Positions 1 to 11,260 of a stretch of DNA of 64,000 nucleotides are shown in pieces. The notes beneath the pieces were generated by a model. That model worked only from the letters and a program-made list of their open reading frames with translations, ran no database searches and was not told the DNA's origin. Origin of the DNA: Acanthacorydalis orientalis (taxonomy: Eukaryota > Arthropoda > Insecta > Megaloptera > Corydalidae); assembly GCA_034766995.1 (NCBI GenBank), contig CM068316.1, positions 19,673,090-19,737,089 of the forward strand, in the 5' to 3' direction. A program made the translations under genes and the position numbers. Positions within the stretch are counted from its first letter, which is position 1; every line of letters begins with the position of its first letter.

Positions 1-280
1 TTTTATATTCAATTTTAATATAATTTTCTTTACATTCTTTATATACAAAAAAAAAAACACAAAAACTATATGAAAAGAAAAATTTCTATTCAATTATTTT
101 ACTTTAATTGAGTTTTTAAAGATAAAAGAAGATTTCAAAAAAAGAAAACATTACATGATAACATATTTTAACACGAAAGAATTATATAATGATTTATTCT
201 TTAAATTTTACTCAACTCTTGCTCTACAGCTATGTACATTTATTAAATGCATATTTTATTAAATATATTTTTTAATGCAT

Positions 281-314
<34 letters not shown>

Positions 315-512
315 TAAAAATGGGTCAAATGGAGATAAAAATATCAATAGATTTCATAAACTATCGATGTGCCAAGAATTATAAAGAGTTCCCATGAAGA
401 GACAAGTTGATTGATGTATTAAGGATACATGAATATTTGCCAGAAGTTTAAGAATAAGGTGTATCATTTTATGTAAATAATAAATATTTACACAATCATT
501 TATGAACGTGTA

Positions 513-546
<34 letters not shown>

Positions 547-1726
547 ATGGTGGAATAATATGTAGATTTTCAAAAATATTAAAGTGCGTTAAAAATCTGT
601 ATTTTTATTTGTTTTCCGTTTAAATTGTCCTAAAAATTATTTTATAAACCTATTCATAAATCATAATTAGAATTTATTATTTAATATACATTTTAAAAGA
701 ATATATGAATTATTTGAACGTCTTTTTAGTTATAAAAATGTATATTTAATAAAGGAAATATAATTCTAATACAATTGGAAAATTATATAAATTTATTTAT
801 AAACTACTGAATTGTAAATTACGATACTTGTTATTATATTGTATAAGTTTTTATAATTTAAAGAATATTCTAATATAAAGAAAACAATAACACCTGTATA
901 TTTTGGAGTTTTCAGATATTTATGTTATTTGAAATAATTAATTTCGTTTCATAAAAATATCAGATTTAATAAAGAATAAAAAAAGTCATATGCACAATAT
1001 ATAACATAGGAAACAAATATTTTCACTCACCTTAATGATTACTAAACTTATTTGTAATTTTCACAAACTTTTATTATACACTTTGAACACAATTTCTCAA
1101 AATAAGTGTAATACGCGAAAGAAATTATTGTTATTATTTATTTACCCTGAGTTAGTTTCATAAATTAATTGACTAAGCATACAACTTCAGTGACGATATT
1201 CGGATCATATTTACTGTCGAAAACAACGTCCTGCATAAATTGCCCATTTTACACAGAACATTTATTTGTGTAGAAGTATATATTTATATTTTTATTAAAA
1301 AAAGATCCTTTATACGAATCGCCCAATATTGTTAAAAAATAAATATGTCACTAGTGTAGAATTTTATTAAAAGCCCACGTTTATATTTAAAATTTTTGAA
1401 TACCTGTCCTAAAATTGAGTTGCATTTAAAATTTCCATAGCCTTAACCGAAATTTACTACACAAAACTGTTTTTTTTTACCCATATTTTAGAACGACTTG
1501 CATTTAATGTAACCGCACGATTCGGAACGGAACTGATTAATAATTGTTTCTATTCTTTTTTTGAATACAAAACACAATTTTTACAATAAAACAACAAAAT
1601 ATCAATTAATAATGTATCCGTACGATTACGCAGTCTTTTTGCAACTGAATTCATAACCTGTAAGATGAAAATCCGTTATATTATAACCCCTTTTTAATAA
1701 CAAAATAAAATTAAATAAAAACTTCC
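1..1726. other. AT-rich gene-free stretch
   Basis: No gene is recognisable. It holds a short (CA)n(TA)n tract at 279-314 and a (TA)n(GA)n tract at 512-546. Around 1182-1240 the minus strand has a short open stretch (reading QDVVFDSKYDPNIVTEVVCLVN, split here as QDVVFDSKYDP then NIVTEVVCLVN) that looks protein-like but is bounded by stops. It could be a downstream exon of the candidate exon at 1842-1918, but the frames do not join simply. Confidence 0.5.
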
Positions 1727-1800
1727 CGTCCAGACATCGAACCCGGTTCTCATTGTTTTAAAAATAAAAATTATCTTTCAATATGGTTACCCTATATACA
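1722..1800 (-). repeat. Possible tRNA-derived SINE or tRNA relic (T-arm-like stem-loop)
   Basis: On the minus strand the segment CCGGG-TTCGATG-TCTGG (about 1733-1750) folds as a 5-bp stem with a 7-nt loop containing TTCGA, as in a tRNA T-arm and its pol III B box. It is followed by a 7-nt acceptor-like stretch. No matching 5' acceptor arm or anticodon arm is seen 70 nt upstream, so a functional tRNA is not supported. A decayed SINE or chance are the remaining options. Confidence 0.15.
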
Positions 1801-1841
1801 CCGGTGTTACACAAATAAGTAGTTGGGTGTACAAAACTTAC

Positions 1842-1918
1842 CTGGACATATTTTTTTGTTTTTGCATTACTCGAAGTACGGCTCTCTTCAAATCGACAAT
1901 CCGCGGTCGCTCCATCAT
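1842..1918 (-). CDS. Candidate first coding exon (unrecognised protein) with splice donor
   Basis: On the minus strand an ATG-ATG pair (1918-1913) opens a 25-codon frame, MMERPRIVDLKRAVL then RVMQKQKNMS, ending in CAG|GTAAGT. This is a perfect donor consensus, with the GT at 1841-1840. An in-frame TAA lies three codons upstream of the ATG, so this would be the true start. The exon and the 100 bp upstream are clearly richer in G+C than the surrounding desert. Any partner exon would lie at lower coordinates, where I find no convincing acceptor. I do not recognise the peptide. It may be a real 5' exon, a lncRNA exon, or chance. Confidence 0.3.
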
Positions 1919-3060
1919 CCGTGTTTGTTATTGAACGCTGTTGGATGGGAAGCGATTGTACACAGATGATGGTTTCAGTGTGATTGAAACGATGTACCCT
2001 TCCTGATTTAAATTCTTGGGGTCATTTTCTAAAGATGTTGACAAAAAATGGTTTTCACTGAAATCAAGTTACATTTCATTAAATAGAGCTTAAAGTGCAT
2101 GGGGACTTCATGTAAAAGTACACGCTACGTATTCATATATCATTTAACTTACAACATATTCGCAATTTAGGTTTGACACGTCAATTTATATGACATGTTT
2201 TTTGTATATTCGCTATACATGTATATAATTAAAACCGTTACTTGTAATCTAAATTTTTAAATTGAAACGATTACAAAATTCTGTTAATAATAAGTATAAA
2301 ATATTTGATGTACATAAAAGATGATTTTCGAACAGAAATTTTTTTATTGCACACATGAAATAAATATTTAATATTCAAATTAAAATAAATTTCATATCCA
2401 AGATCAGATAAGTTATATTCAATAATGGACAAATATTTTTTTATCACTTTTTTCAATTTTTACCTTTATCTTATATGTTTATATATTTTATATATTTCTT
2501 TATTTTATATATTTCTATATAGTATTCTAAATTATGCTACAAATGAAAGTAAATTAAAATTCACACTATTCTGTAGAAGAAGATGAAAAAAAGCATCTGA
2601 TCTAAGTAAAAGCTTACACTAAGGAACATAATATTAAATTTAAGTTATAGGAATATCATATTAAAATAAGTAAAATTCATAAAAATGTATATTTTCTATT
2701 GAAAACGATAAAGTGATAAGATTTAAAATGTACATGAATGAACCATTTTTTAAACACTGTAATAGTATTTGCGATTAGAAGAATACTTATATAACACAAA
2801 GACAGATATACACAGAAAAACTGTTTCTTTGTGTAACAAAATGATTCTTTATGATCGATTCCCTAAGATGAAAGAGCAGTGAAAAGATGATACTTTTTAT
2901 CGGTACTTCTTTATTTAAATTAATTCATAGGTATTCAACATACGAAGATTTTAAATCAACAATTTTTGATTTCATTAAGAATAACTATTCTAACTTAAAT
3001 AAGTAAATAATAAATAGAAAAATCAAATCGAGAACTAATGAAAAAATATATTCTAGTCTA
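1919..3060. other. AT-rich stretch without genes
   Basis: The first 120 bp (1919-2040) are GC-richer and could be the 5' UTR or promoter side of the candidate exon at 1842-1918. The rest is AT-rich with only short chance ORFs, and nothing is recognised. Confidence 0.5.
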
Positions 3061-3610
3061 TTAGAGTAGGTAGGAAAATAATTGCGGTTTTATTTTCTGA
3101 ATTCTGACTAACTTTTTTCAATGAAATTGTCATTTAATCGTGATTTGGTTAATATGATTTTAGAATGCATTTTTCGGTCTATATTTTGGTAACTTCGACT
3201 TCGGTTTCATTATTAATTTTGCTTCAAATTGGGCTATTGAATTAAAGACGGAAAAGAAACAAATAAGAGAATTTTTGTATGAATTGAAAACTGGCGATAA
3301 AGCAGCAGAAACTGCTCGTACACTAAACGATGCTTTTGTTGTGGGTACTGTTAAGGAACTTACGATGCAATGATGGTTCTAAAAATTTCGTACTGGGAAC
3401 GAGAGCCTTGAACATGAATAAGGTCTCAGGCGTCTTTATTCAGTTCATAACGATCAGTTGAAGGCGTCAGTTGAATCAGAATCGCACACAACATTTGGAG
3501 AACTTGCAAAAAAATTAGGCGCTAGTCATACAATAGTTTTTGACCACAAATTAAAAAAAATTATAAAAAATTAAATGCCATAAACCGCAATTATTCTTCT
3601 ACCAATCTAA
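3061..3610 (+). mobile_element. Deleted mariner, DNA-binding-domain-only family, copy 1
   Basis: The copy opens with a TIR resembling TTAGGTTGGTAGAAAAATAA (here TTAGAGTAGGTAGGAAAATA) and closes with its inverse (ACCGCAATTATTCTTCTACC). Between them, the plus strand encodes the paired HTH region of a Hsmar1-like (cecropia-type) transposase in broken frames. Readable pieces are KKQIREFLYELKTGDKAAET, then AFVVGTVKEL, SVHNDQLKASVESE and ELAKKLGASHT. The sequence then passes directly into the right TIR, so the whole catalytic domain (about 230 residues in a full mariner) is missing. Several stops and substitutions show it is an old relic. TA flanks both ends. Confidence 0.85.
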
Positions 3611-3808
3611 TACTTTTGGTACAATCGAAATAAACTGAAATGAATTTATAAACTTGTGTGCTTAAATCATTCCATTTATTCTTATTTATCTTCAGTAAAA
3701 GACTGTGTCAAATAATTTCTAATAATTAATAGTTTTGATATGTATTATAATAAGTAAATATATTCATATATAAATATTCATCAATTCATAATGTGTGTGT
3801 AATATAAA

Positions 3809-3858
<50 letters not shown>

Positions 3859-4312
3859 TCACATTCATAATGTGTTTGTAACCCTCATGTAGTCGTTATT
3901 ATAAAAATCAAGCCTCGAGTTTATAACTCACGTGATTTAAAACTGATTTTAACATTGGCCGAACGAAAATTCAGAGAAAGATTGAACCTTTTTGTGATCT
4001 CTAGATACTAGAGACTGAAGATATTGCCTTACTTACTTCTAATAAATCTATTTATCGTCAAATAACGTACAACAATTCGAATTGGTCATTCAACAATTCC
4101 GGCCTACTTAAAACCGCTAGGTAAATCAAAAAGCTTATCAATTGAGAAAAATATATATGACTTTGAAGGTCATAAACAACAATTATTTACTACCAACACA
4201 ATATTAGTTTATTTTTGTACTTCATAAATTATGTTTTTATGCTAGTTTATACATTATTCAAATTACGGGATATTTCAAATATTTTTTGTTAATCAGATTA
4301 GAAAAAATACAA
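3611..4312. other. AT-rich gene-free stretch with (TA)n at 3812-3854
   Basis: The stretch contains a (TA)n array of about 43 bp and nothing else recognisable. Confidence 0.5.
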
Positions 4313-4320
4313 CACTACCA

Positions 4321-4364
<44 letters not shown>

Positions 4365-4372
4365 TGGTAGTG
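4313..4372. repeat. Perfect 60-bp palindrome with a (TA)n core
   Basis: The non-TA arms CACTACCACACTA (4313-4325) and TAGTGTGGTAGTG (4360-4372) are exact reverse complements on either side of an uninterrupted (TA)n. The whole 60 bp is therefore one perfect palindrome able to extrude as a hairpin or cruciform. Confidence 0.9.
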
Positions 4373-4451
4373 AATGTATGTACAAAATTGAAATAAAAAA
4401 ATATGTTTAAAAATAAACATATCTTAATCAAAGATTTCAACTTTTTTACTA

Positions 4452-4531
4452 TTAGGTTGATGCAAAAATAATGGCAGTTTTTATCATTTGAAAACCATCT
4501 AAAAACCGCAATTATTTTTGCACCAACCTAA
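4452..4531. mobile_element. 80-bp MADE1-like mariner MITE
   Basis: Two terminal inverted repeats of 31 bp (TTAGGTTGATGCAAAAATAA at the left, and the inverse of TTAGGTTGGTGCAAAAATAA at the right) flank an 18-bp spacer, giving exactly 80 bp. Size, layout and TIR match the known MADE1 MITE of the Hsmar1 mariner family. The right end is the better preserved. TA precedes it, but the 3' TA is not intact (AC follows). It has no coding capacity and would have been moved by a Hsmar1-type transposase acting in trans. Confidence 0.85.
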
Positions 4532-5087
<556 letters not shown>

Positions 5088-5276
5088 AAAAGGATGTTTA
5101 ACCTTAGGCTTCGACATGGAAGTATTAAAAAAACATGTTATTCCCCAGTTATTATTTAAATTCAATTGTATTTTAGTATTGAATTGAACTTAAATACTAA
5201 ATAAAAAATAATATGACTTTTCTTAACTCTTGAGTGAACTTTTAATGCTTCTATGTGGAAGCCTAAATTGAATCAT

Positions 5277-5277
<1 letters not shown>
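5088..5277. mobile_element. Palindromic MITE (TTAGGCTTCCACAT family), copy 1
   Basis: The left end (CTTAGGCTTCGACATGGAAG) and right end (TGTGGAAGCCTAAATTGAAT) are imperfect inverted copies. The interior is AT-rich and also partly palindromic. The same unit recurs at 33617-33834, 33891-34108, 34247-34465, 42621-42720 (half) and 49661-49786 (short). No coding sequence. It sits between two (TA)n arrays, consistent with a TA target. Confidence 0.6.
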
Positions 5278-5323
<46 letters not shown>

Positions 5324-5407
5324 TAAAATATGAAATTTACCACTCTGTGAGAAACCCTTTGGATGTATAAAAAAGATAAGAAAATAAGCAAACTTTATTT
5401 TATATGT

Positions 5408-5480
<73 letters not shown>
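5278..5480. repeat. Two (TA)n arrays
   Basis: (TA)n arrays occupy about 5281-5317 and 5411-5480, the latter roughly 35 uninterrupted units. The intervening 90 bp has no recognisable content. Confidence 0.9.
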
Positions 5481-5482
<2 letters not shown>

Positions 5483-5499
5483 GTATATATAATATTTAT

Positions 5500-5840
5500 C
5501 ATGAATAGTGGTTTTATCTTGTTTCGATTACTGAAAAGTTCAAATATTACTAGTGCACACGCGGGTAAAAATGAATTAAACACACCGTACAACATACGCT
5601 CACACACATGTAAGTGAATTTCGAAAATTGAAAGGTGGTGCGTACGGAAAGCGAACGGCGTATGATCGCCGACATATGGGAAGCATAGATCGAGTTCGGG
5701 TCAAGCCAGGGTCATTCATTACAGTCGTGGCCCGCTAAGCGCCTCTGGTCAGTGTTTTTTTGTGAGGACATCTGTACACCGGGAATATTGGTGATCGTTT
5801 AATGCACGCCGTTCTTAGCTGACTAATATACATAAATGTA
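5500..5840. promoter_or_regulatory. GC-richer unique island
   Basis: About 5630-5830 is much richer in G+C and CpG than its surroundings and is not simple repeat. On the plus strand a 38-codon ORF from the ATG at 5502 runs past ACACAT|GTAAGT (5603-5614), a good donor-like site. On the minus strand a 39-codon ORF rich in Arg and Pro (MNDPGLTRTRSML onward) starts at 5719. Neither peptide is recognised. The island could be a promoter, a non-coding exon or a fragment of an older repeat. Confidence 0.25.
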
Positions 5841-5984
5841 CATATACATAACTTTGTTCGTCCTGTATGCCGTACAAGTAGAAATCGAAAGTATTTATTG
5901 TGTTTCCGATCAACAACACATCTGGAATGAACGTTTGCTTAACGGTTAATGTATATATGTACATTAGTGTACAATTACACACAT

Positions 5985-6034
5985 ACATATACACAAAGAT
6001 ACATGAATATATACATACATACATACATATATAC

Positions 6035-6070
<36 letters not shown>

Positions 6071-6090
6071 GTGTATGTATGTATGTATTC

Positions 6091-6127
<37 letters not shown>

Positions 6128-6128
6128 C
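5985..6128. repeat. Compound (TA)n/(CATA)n satellite
   Basis: ACATACAT-type tetranucleotide runs are interleaved with (TA)n and form a near-symmetrical block. It is read by six-frame translation as Ile/Tyr/His/Met repeats with no coding meaning. Confidence 0.85.
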
Positions 6129-6139
6129 ACATTTGATTG

Positions 6140-6903
6140 AATTTACAAACATAAACGAATGTATTTCCGCTTTAACGATTTTCGTCCGTTATTTCACATA
6201 ATTCAAAAAAATACATTTTCAGGCTGTTATTAATTGAAATAATATATAATTGTTTTATATTGTTTAAAACATATTAAAATATAAAAAAAAAACAAATATG
6301 TAACTTTACACCTACATGAAGGTGGAATAAAACATTAACTGTTTGTTAAAAAAATATGATTTACAAACATGATGGTAGAAAAAAGTTACCCTTCATATTG
6401 ACATTAGTATACAATTTTATATGGCTCTCCATTTCAATTATCTGCATATATTTTAAATAATTTTGTTAAATTATATATGTTTAATTGCAATTAACTCCAA
6501 TCCCACTGGATTGGTTTATTGACTTTAATTGTCACAATATGATATCAAGACACAAATAAAATTTATATTATCATTATTATTAAAAATCTACTGCAAAATT
6601 AGGCTTCTTATTTTACTACTAAAATCATAAAAACCAAACAAAAACATAAAAAGAAAAAGAGTATTAATAATATTAAGAAAATGTTAATAATTTGAGTATC
6701 TTAATAGCTTATGAATTTATATATTTCCTAACACTATTTCTGACATCGTAGATGAAAAATTAAGAAAATGCGCCTCTTGAAGATTCTGTTTGTCAGGAAT
6801 AGTATCACTTCATTAATTCCTACTCAGATAATATTTTTTTCAAATTTTCTTCTATTATGAGATATATATTTTCGGGTTGTATATGTTTTTCATTTAATAA
6901 TTA
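6140..6903. other. AT-rich gene-free stretch
   Basis: Nothing is recognised: no long ORF, no TIR and no tandem array. Confidence 0.5.
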
Positions 6904-6955
6904 TTAGGTTGGTAGAAAAATTATGTTTCTTATTTATTATCTGTTTTTCTATAGT
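6904..6955 (-). mobile_element. Isolated mariner TIR fragment
   Basis: TTAGGTTGGTAGAAAAATTA followed by about 30 bp of unrelated sequence stands directly beside a second, complete TIR at 6956. It is a solitary end of the same mariner family, left after deletion or created by an insertion next to an existing end. Confidence 0.7.
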
Positions 6956-7522
6956 ATTAGGTTGGTAGAAAAATAATTTCGGTCTATAACTTTCAAACTC
7001 ATATCTACTTACATCTTCTTTGATTTTCTTAGGTGTTTTAAGTGGTTTAGAATAGTTGGATGACTAACGTCTAACTTTTGTGCAAGCTCTAGAATTGTTG
7101 TGTGTGATTCTGATTCAATTAACACCTTCAGATAGTCGTTATGAACTGAAGGACACCCGAAATCTTTTTCACCTTCAAGGCTCTCGTCCCCATAATAAAA
7201 TTATTGGAACAACCGTTGTACCGTACGTTCCTTAACAGTACCCACACCAAAAGCATCGTTTAGTTTGTAAGCAGTTTCTGTTGCTTTAACCCCGTTTTGA
7301 ACTCATATAAAAAATGAATCTTATTTGGTGATTTCCATCTTTAATTCAATAATCCAATTTGAGGCAAAATTAATAATAAAACCAAAGTCGATGTTATCAA
7401 AATACAAATTGACAAATGTTCTTTAAAATGATACGAATACAATGAAATGACATTTTCATTGAAAAAAAAATTAAGAATAGAATTCAGAAAACAGAAACCT
7501 ACAGCCAGCCACATCAACCTAA
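6956..7522 (-). mobile_element. Deleted mariner, DNA-binding-domain-only family, copy 2
   Basis: The TIR TTAGGTTGGTAGAAAAATAA stands at the left and a degraded inverse (ACATCAACCTAA) at the right. Read on the minus strand it carries the family's HTH region (AFGVGTVKERTVQ, then SVHNDYLKVLIESE and ELAQKLDVSHPTIL) and the shared short tail before the TIR. The catalytic domain is absent. The length of 567 bp matches the other undamaged copies. Frames are broken by several stops, so it is not functional. Confidence 0.85.
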
Positions 7523-8150
7523 TGCCATTAATTTTCTGTGTACTGAAATCTCACTATTTTCAATAAAAATAAATTAATCACTCATTTCCAAAGCAGTTTC
7601 TAAATGTCTTTCTTAACATCAGAACTATACTTTTAATATTTATTAACGTTTACTATATACCTTTTTTCTCCAATTTCTTTTCTTAAATTTTATATATGGT
7701 CTTCTCTGAGACGTTTTATTCTCTAGGACTCAATGGTAGTACTATAATTTAATTATTTTTACAGTATATAAAGCGAAATAATCAATAGTAATGCAAACAA
7801 AAAAGTCAACATACAAAATACACTAATAACTAGGCAATATAAAAATATATTAATACCCAGCAAATATATTCAACTTCTGATTAAGTGAAAGCAATTTGTA
7901 AGCGTAAAAGTTCTAACCAAAAAAACATGAATAAATTGCATGCTACGATTATAAACTGAATACTAAAACATTTAGAATTAAAGAGTACGGTTTTCATTTT
8001 TAAAATAAGATGAAACGAAAATTGCATGTTATTATGAAAGACTAAATACTTGCTTATTTAAAATAAACAATGTTTTATATAGAATGTGCCTCTATGTTAC
8101 ATTGTGGTAGCTTAAAGTTAAAGATCTAATATATTAGATACAATAAATAA

Positions 8151-8187
<37 letters not shown>

Positions 8188-8409
8188 GGTATATTACCAA
8201 ATAAATATATTTATAGAAAATTCACTTGTTTCAAGTACAAATATTACTCAAAAAAAGGACACATTCTGCTAAGATCAGAAACAAATAAGGAAGTAATTAT
8301 ATCTAAACGTTATTAAATAGTACTTTAACACTTAAATCAACCTTTTAAAATATAATACACGAACTAAGACATCCTGTGAAATATTCTCCTTGAGATAACT
8401 TATTTAAAT
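7523..8409. other. AT-rich gene-free stretch with (TA)n at 8152-8184
   Basis: A short (TA)n array is the only feature seen. Confidence 0.5.
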
Positions 8410-8849
8410 AATAAGATACATAACATTTTTTTTATAAGATTTACAATCAATTTTTGTGTTCCAGATAGCATTATAAAAATATATTCTCAATAATTTAAAT
8501 CCGATTCTTGAAGCAGAATTGTGTTCTATCTTTATTTCTTCAATGAAATACACAAGTTTTTCTTGGCAAACTATTTTATCGTTTCATCCATTAAATGATA
8601 CTCCCTTCACATAAAACATATAAGGTTTATTGTTTGTGGGTTGAAACGATTCTTATATGATTGATCACCAGAACAATTTGACAACACAAATGGAATTGAC
8701 AGTAATATCATGGTGGGAAAATGCAGCTTTAGGAGATATTTTAAGGAGAAATGTTTAATATCATGTATATTTTCAATAAATGAAATTTCTGATTTAGATA
8801 TAGCTAACAAAGTACAGTTAACGTCTGCAGTGATAAATTTTGATGCCAA
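8410..8849 (-). pseudogene. Degraded ORF of unknown family
   Basis: The minus strand is open from 8849 to 8607 (80 residues, starting MASKFITADVNCTLL and reaching NCSGDQSYKNRF). After a frameshift it continues as NKPYMFYVKGVSFNG, one stop, then KIVCQEKLVYFIEEIKIEHN and SRIGFKLLRIYFYN down to about 8410. The adjoining open stretches with non-repetitive composition suggest a decayed coding sequence rather than chance. I do not recognise the family. A transposable element or a retroposed gene fragment are both possible. Confidence 0.3.
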
Positions 8850-9135
8850 AGAATAACAGCAATATTAAAATAATTTCTCATGTACCAATAAATCATTTTT
8901 TAAACTTAATTATTACTGCAACATTTAATAAAATAATGTAAATTTTTCTTAAGCCCTTTGATTTATATTTCTTATTGTTGGTACTTTAACCAGTTTAATT
9001 CAATATACATATAAGCTAATCATATTCAAATTCCAAAATATCAAAATCCTTTTTCTGTATTTAAAAAGTAATCACTTTTAATTATAAATTTGCTACCATT
9101 TCTGTCTAAGATATCTAATAAGGCTCTAGCATTTA

Positions 9136-9895
9136 TTAGGATGATAGAAAAAGAATTATGATTTATGACCTTAAAATTCATATACATTTTTCTCTTTTTT
9201 GATTTTTATAGTTGTTTTAAGTGGTCCAGAACTGTTCGATGACCAACACCTAACTTCTGTGCAAGCTTTTGAATTGTTGTGCGTGGTTCTGATACAACTA
9301 ACGCCTCTAACTAGTTGTTATGAAATGAATAACGACGCTCGTTCTTCAAGGATTTCGTCTCTAGCAAGATATTTTTGGAACCACCATTGCACCATATGTT
9401 TCTTAACAGTACCTACACCAAAAGCATCGTTTAGTTTACAAATACTTTTTGCTGCTTTACCACCAGTGTTGTGCGTGGTTCTGGTTTAATTAACGCCTTC
9501 AGTAGATCATTATAAACTGAAGAAGAGCGTCCGTAATCTTTCTCATCTTCAAGACTCTCGTCCTAAACACCAACTTTTTGGAACCACCATTGTACCGTAC
9601 ATTTCTTAACAGTACCCACACCAAAATCATTGTTTAGTTCACGAGCAGTTTCTGCTGCTTTACCCCATTGAATTTATATAAAAAATGCACTTATTTGCTC
9701 CTTTTCCATCGTAAATTCAATACTTAATTTGAAGTCAAATTAATAATAAAACCAAAGTCGATGTAACTAAAATACAGACCAAAAATGCACTTTAAAATAA
9801 TATTACATGAACACGATGAAATGACACTCTGACATTGAAAAAAGATAAGGTTATAATTAAGAAAACAAAAACCGCATTTTTTTCTACCAACCTGA
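9136..9895 (-). mobile_element. Deleted mariner, DNA-binding-domain-only family, copy 3, with internal duplication
   Basis: TIRs lie at 9136 (TTAGGATGATAGAAAAAGAA) and 9895 (inverse, TTTCTACCAACCTGA). The minus strand carries the HTH region but twice: unit 1 about 9276-9467 and unit 2 about 9468-9665, both covering the segment from GVGTVKERTVQWWFQK to the second HTH. The two units differ from each other at many positions. Without the extra ~195 bp the copy would be about 565 bp, the family length. No catalytic domain. Multiple stops. Confidence 0.85.
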
Positions 9896-11045
9896 TACAA
9901 TGGAATACTTCAATAATTATATTACACTACTTCTTAATATTGAAAGAAAAGATAACTTTCCAAATGGTTTCAAAACGGTTAGCTACTTGAAAAATACTTA
10001 AAACACTGATACTCTTTACTAGACTTTCTTCTATTAGAAAACATCTTCAAAAGTAGGTAAAAAAATGAATTATCACTTAACAATTAGTTAAGTAGTTTTC
10101 CTATATAATTAATTAGTTACTATTAATACCTTTAATCAAGTAAACCATAAAAAAATACAATATTACAGAAAATGAAATAGATATTAATTGCGTTCATTTT
10201 AATACAAAGAACCTCTATCACGATTTTTTGGTTTTATTATAATTAATCTTAGTATAATTAATTTTATTCCGACACAATAACTAGTTTTTCTGTTAATAAA
10301 TATTTTTTTAATAGAAAATTTAAGATCTGTGACATTTCAATATAAACTTTTTAGTAAATAAATACTATACAAGTTTAATACTATTTAAGTTTAATTCAGA
10401 TAAATAAGCGACACTTATTAAATAGTATGTTAATAAATATTATATGTTTATAAATGTATCTCAACATTTATAGTTCTAGTTTCATTTAACGCTAATACTT
10501 TACTATTAGCACAATATAGTTTTTTTGGTGGATAAATTCATTTCTACAAATGATTTTTCACTGATCTCAGGAATCACATTTCTTCTGGCCAAAATTGTTC
10601 AATTATTGAATAATATTTATTAAAAAATGTACAATAATCACTTATCGATGATTTTCGATTAAAAAATTCTTTCATGGTTGTGGGTTATATGAATTTCATA
10701 TTTAATTTAATTAAAACAGAACAATATAATAAGCACTTTTCTAAAAATAAATGTGTTTTTAAAAAGAAACAAATTCCCTTCTATGTTTATCTTTAAAGTA
10801 AAGGGTAGGATAATAAAAACACCTGCAGGCTTTATGAAATTTATGATAATAGAATATTGTTTCGTTCAGTACGAAAATACAACAAAACTAATATTTAATA
10901 CGAATTAAATGCACTTTTGATTAATTACAGTATTTTTTAATTCTATATACACATTTCAAACTAAATACATTGAGAAATATATAACACTACTGGACGAAAA
11001 CATGTACTATTGTTTAAAAAATTTAAATATAGTAACTTTATTGGG
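9896..11045. other. AT-rich gene-free stretch
   Basis: Nothing is recognised: no ORF above background, no TIR and no long array. Confidence 0.5.
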
Positions 11046-11260
11046 CGCGTGTTTTTAATAATATTATTTATGAACTGAATATATAATTCAATATATAATT
11101 GAACATATAATTCAATAATAACACGCCTGCGAAAGGTAAATCAACCTGATGGCAGCGGGTTCTTTGGAAACCAAACTAAAACATATGTCATATATTTCCC
11201 GCTTTAGGCTTTTGCTGAAGGCGTTGCAGCATACTACCGTTTAATCGTTCTCATTACAAA
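11046..11260. repeat. Imperfect inverted repeat and adjoining GC-richer patch
   Basis: GCGTGTT near 11047 and AACACGC near 11126 bound about 80 bp of imperfect palindrome made of TATAATTCAA motifs. The following 130 bp (11128-11260) is GC-richer (CTGATGGCAGCGGGTTC, GCTGAAGGCGTTGCAGC) but not identified. Confidence 0.35.

Noticed and set aside
1733..1750. Functional tRNA gene
   Set aside because: Only a T-arm-like stem-loop is present. Acceptor and anticodon arms are missing.
9199..9489. 96-residue plus-strand ORF
   Set aside because: It is the antisense shadow of the mariner relic on the minus strand.
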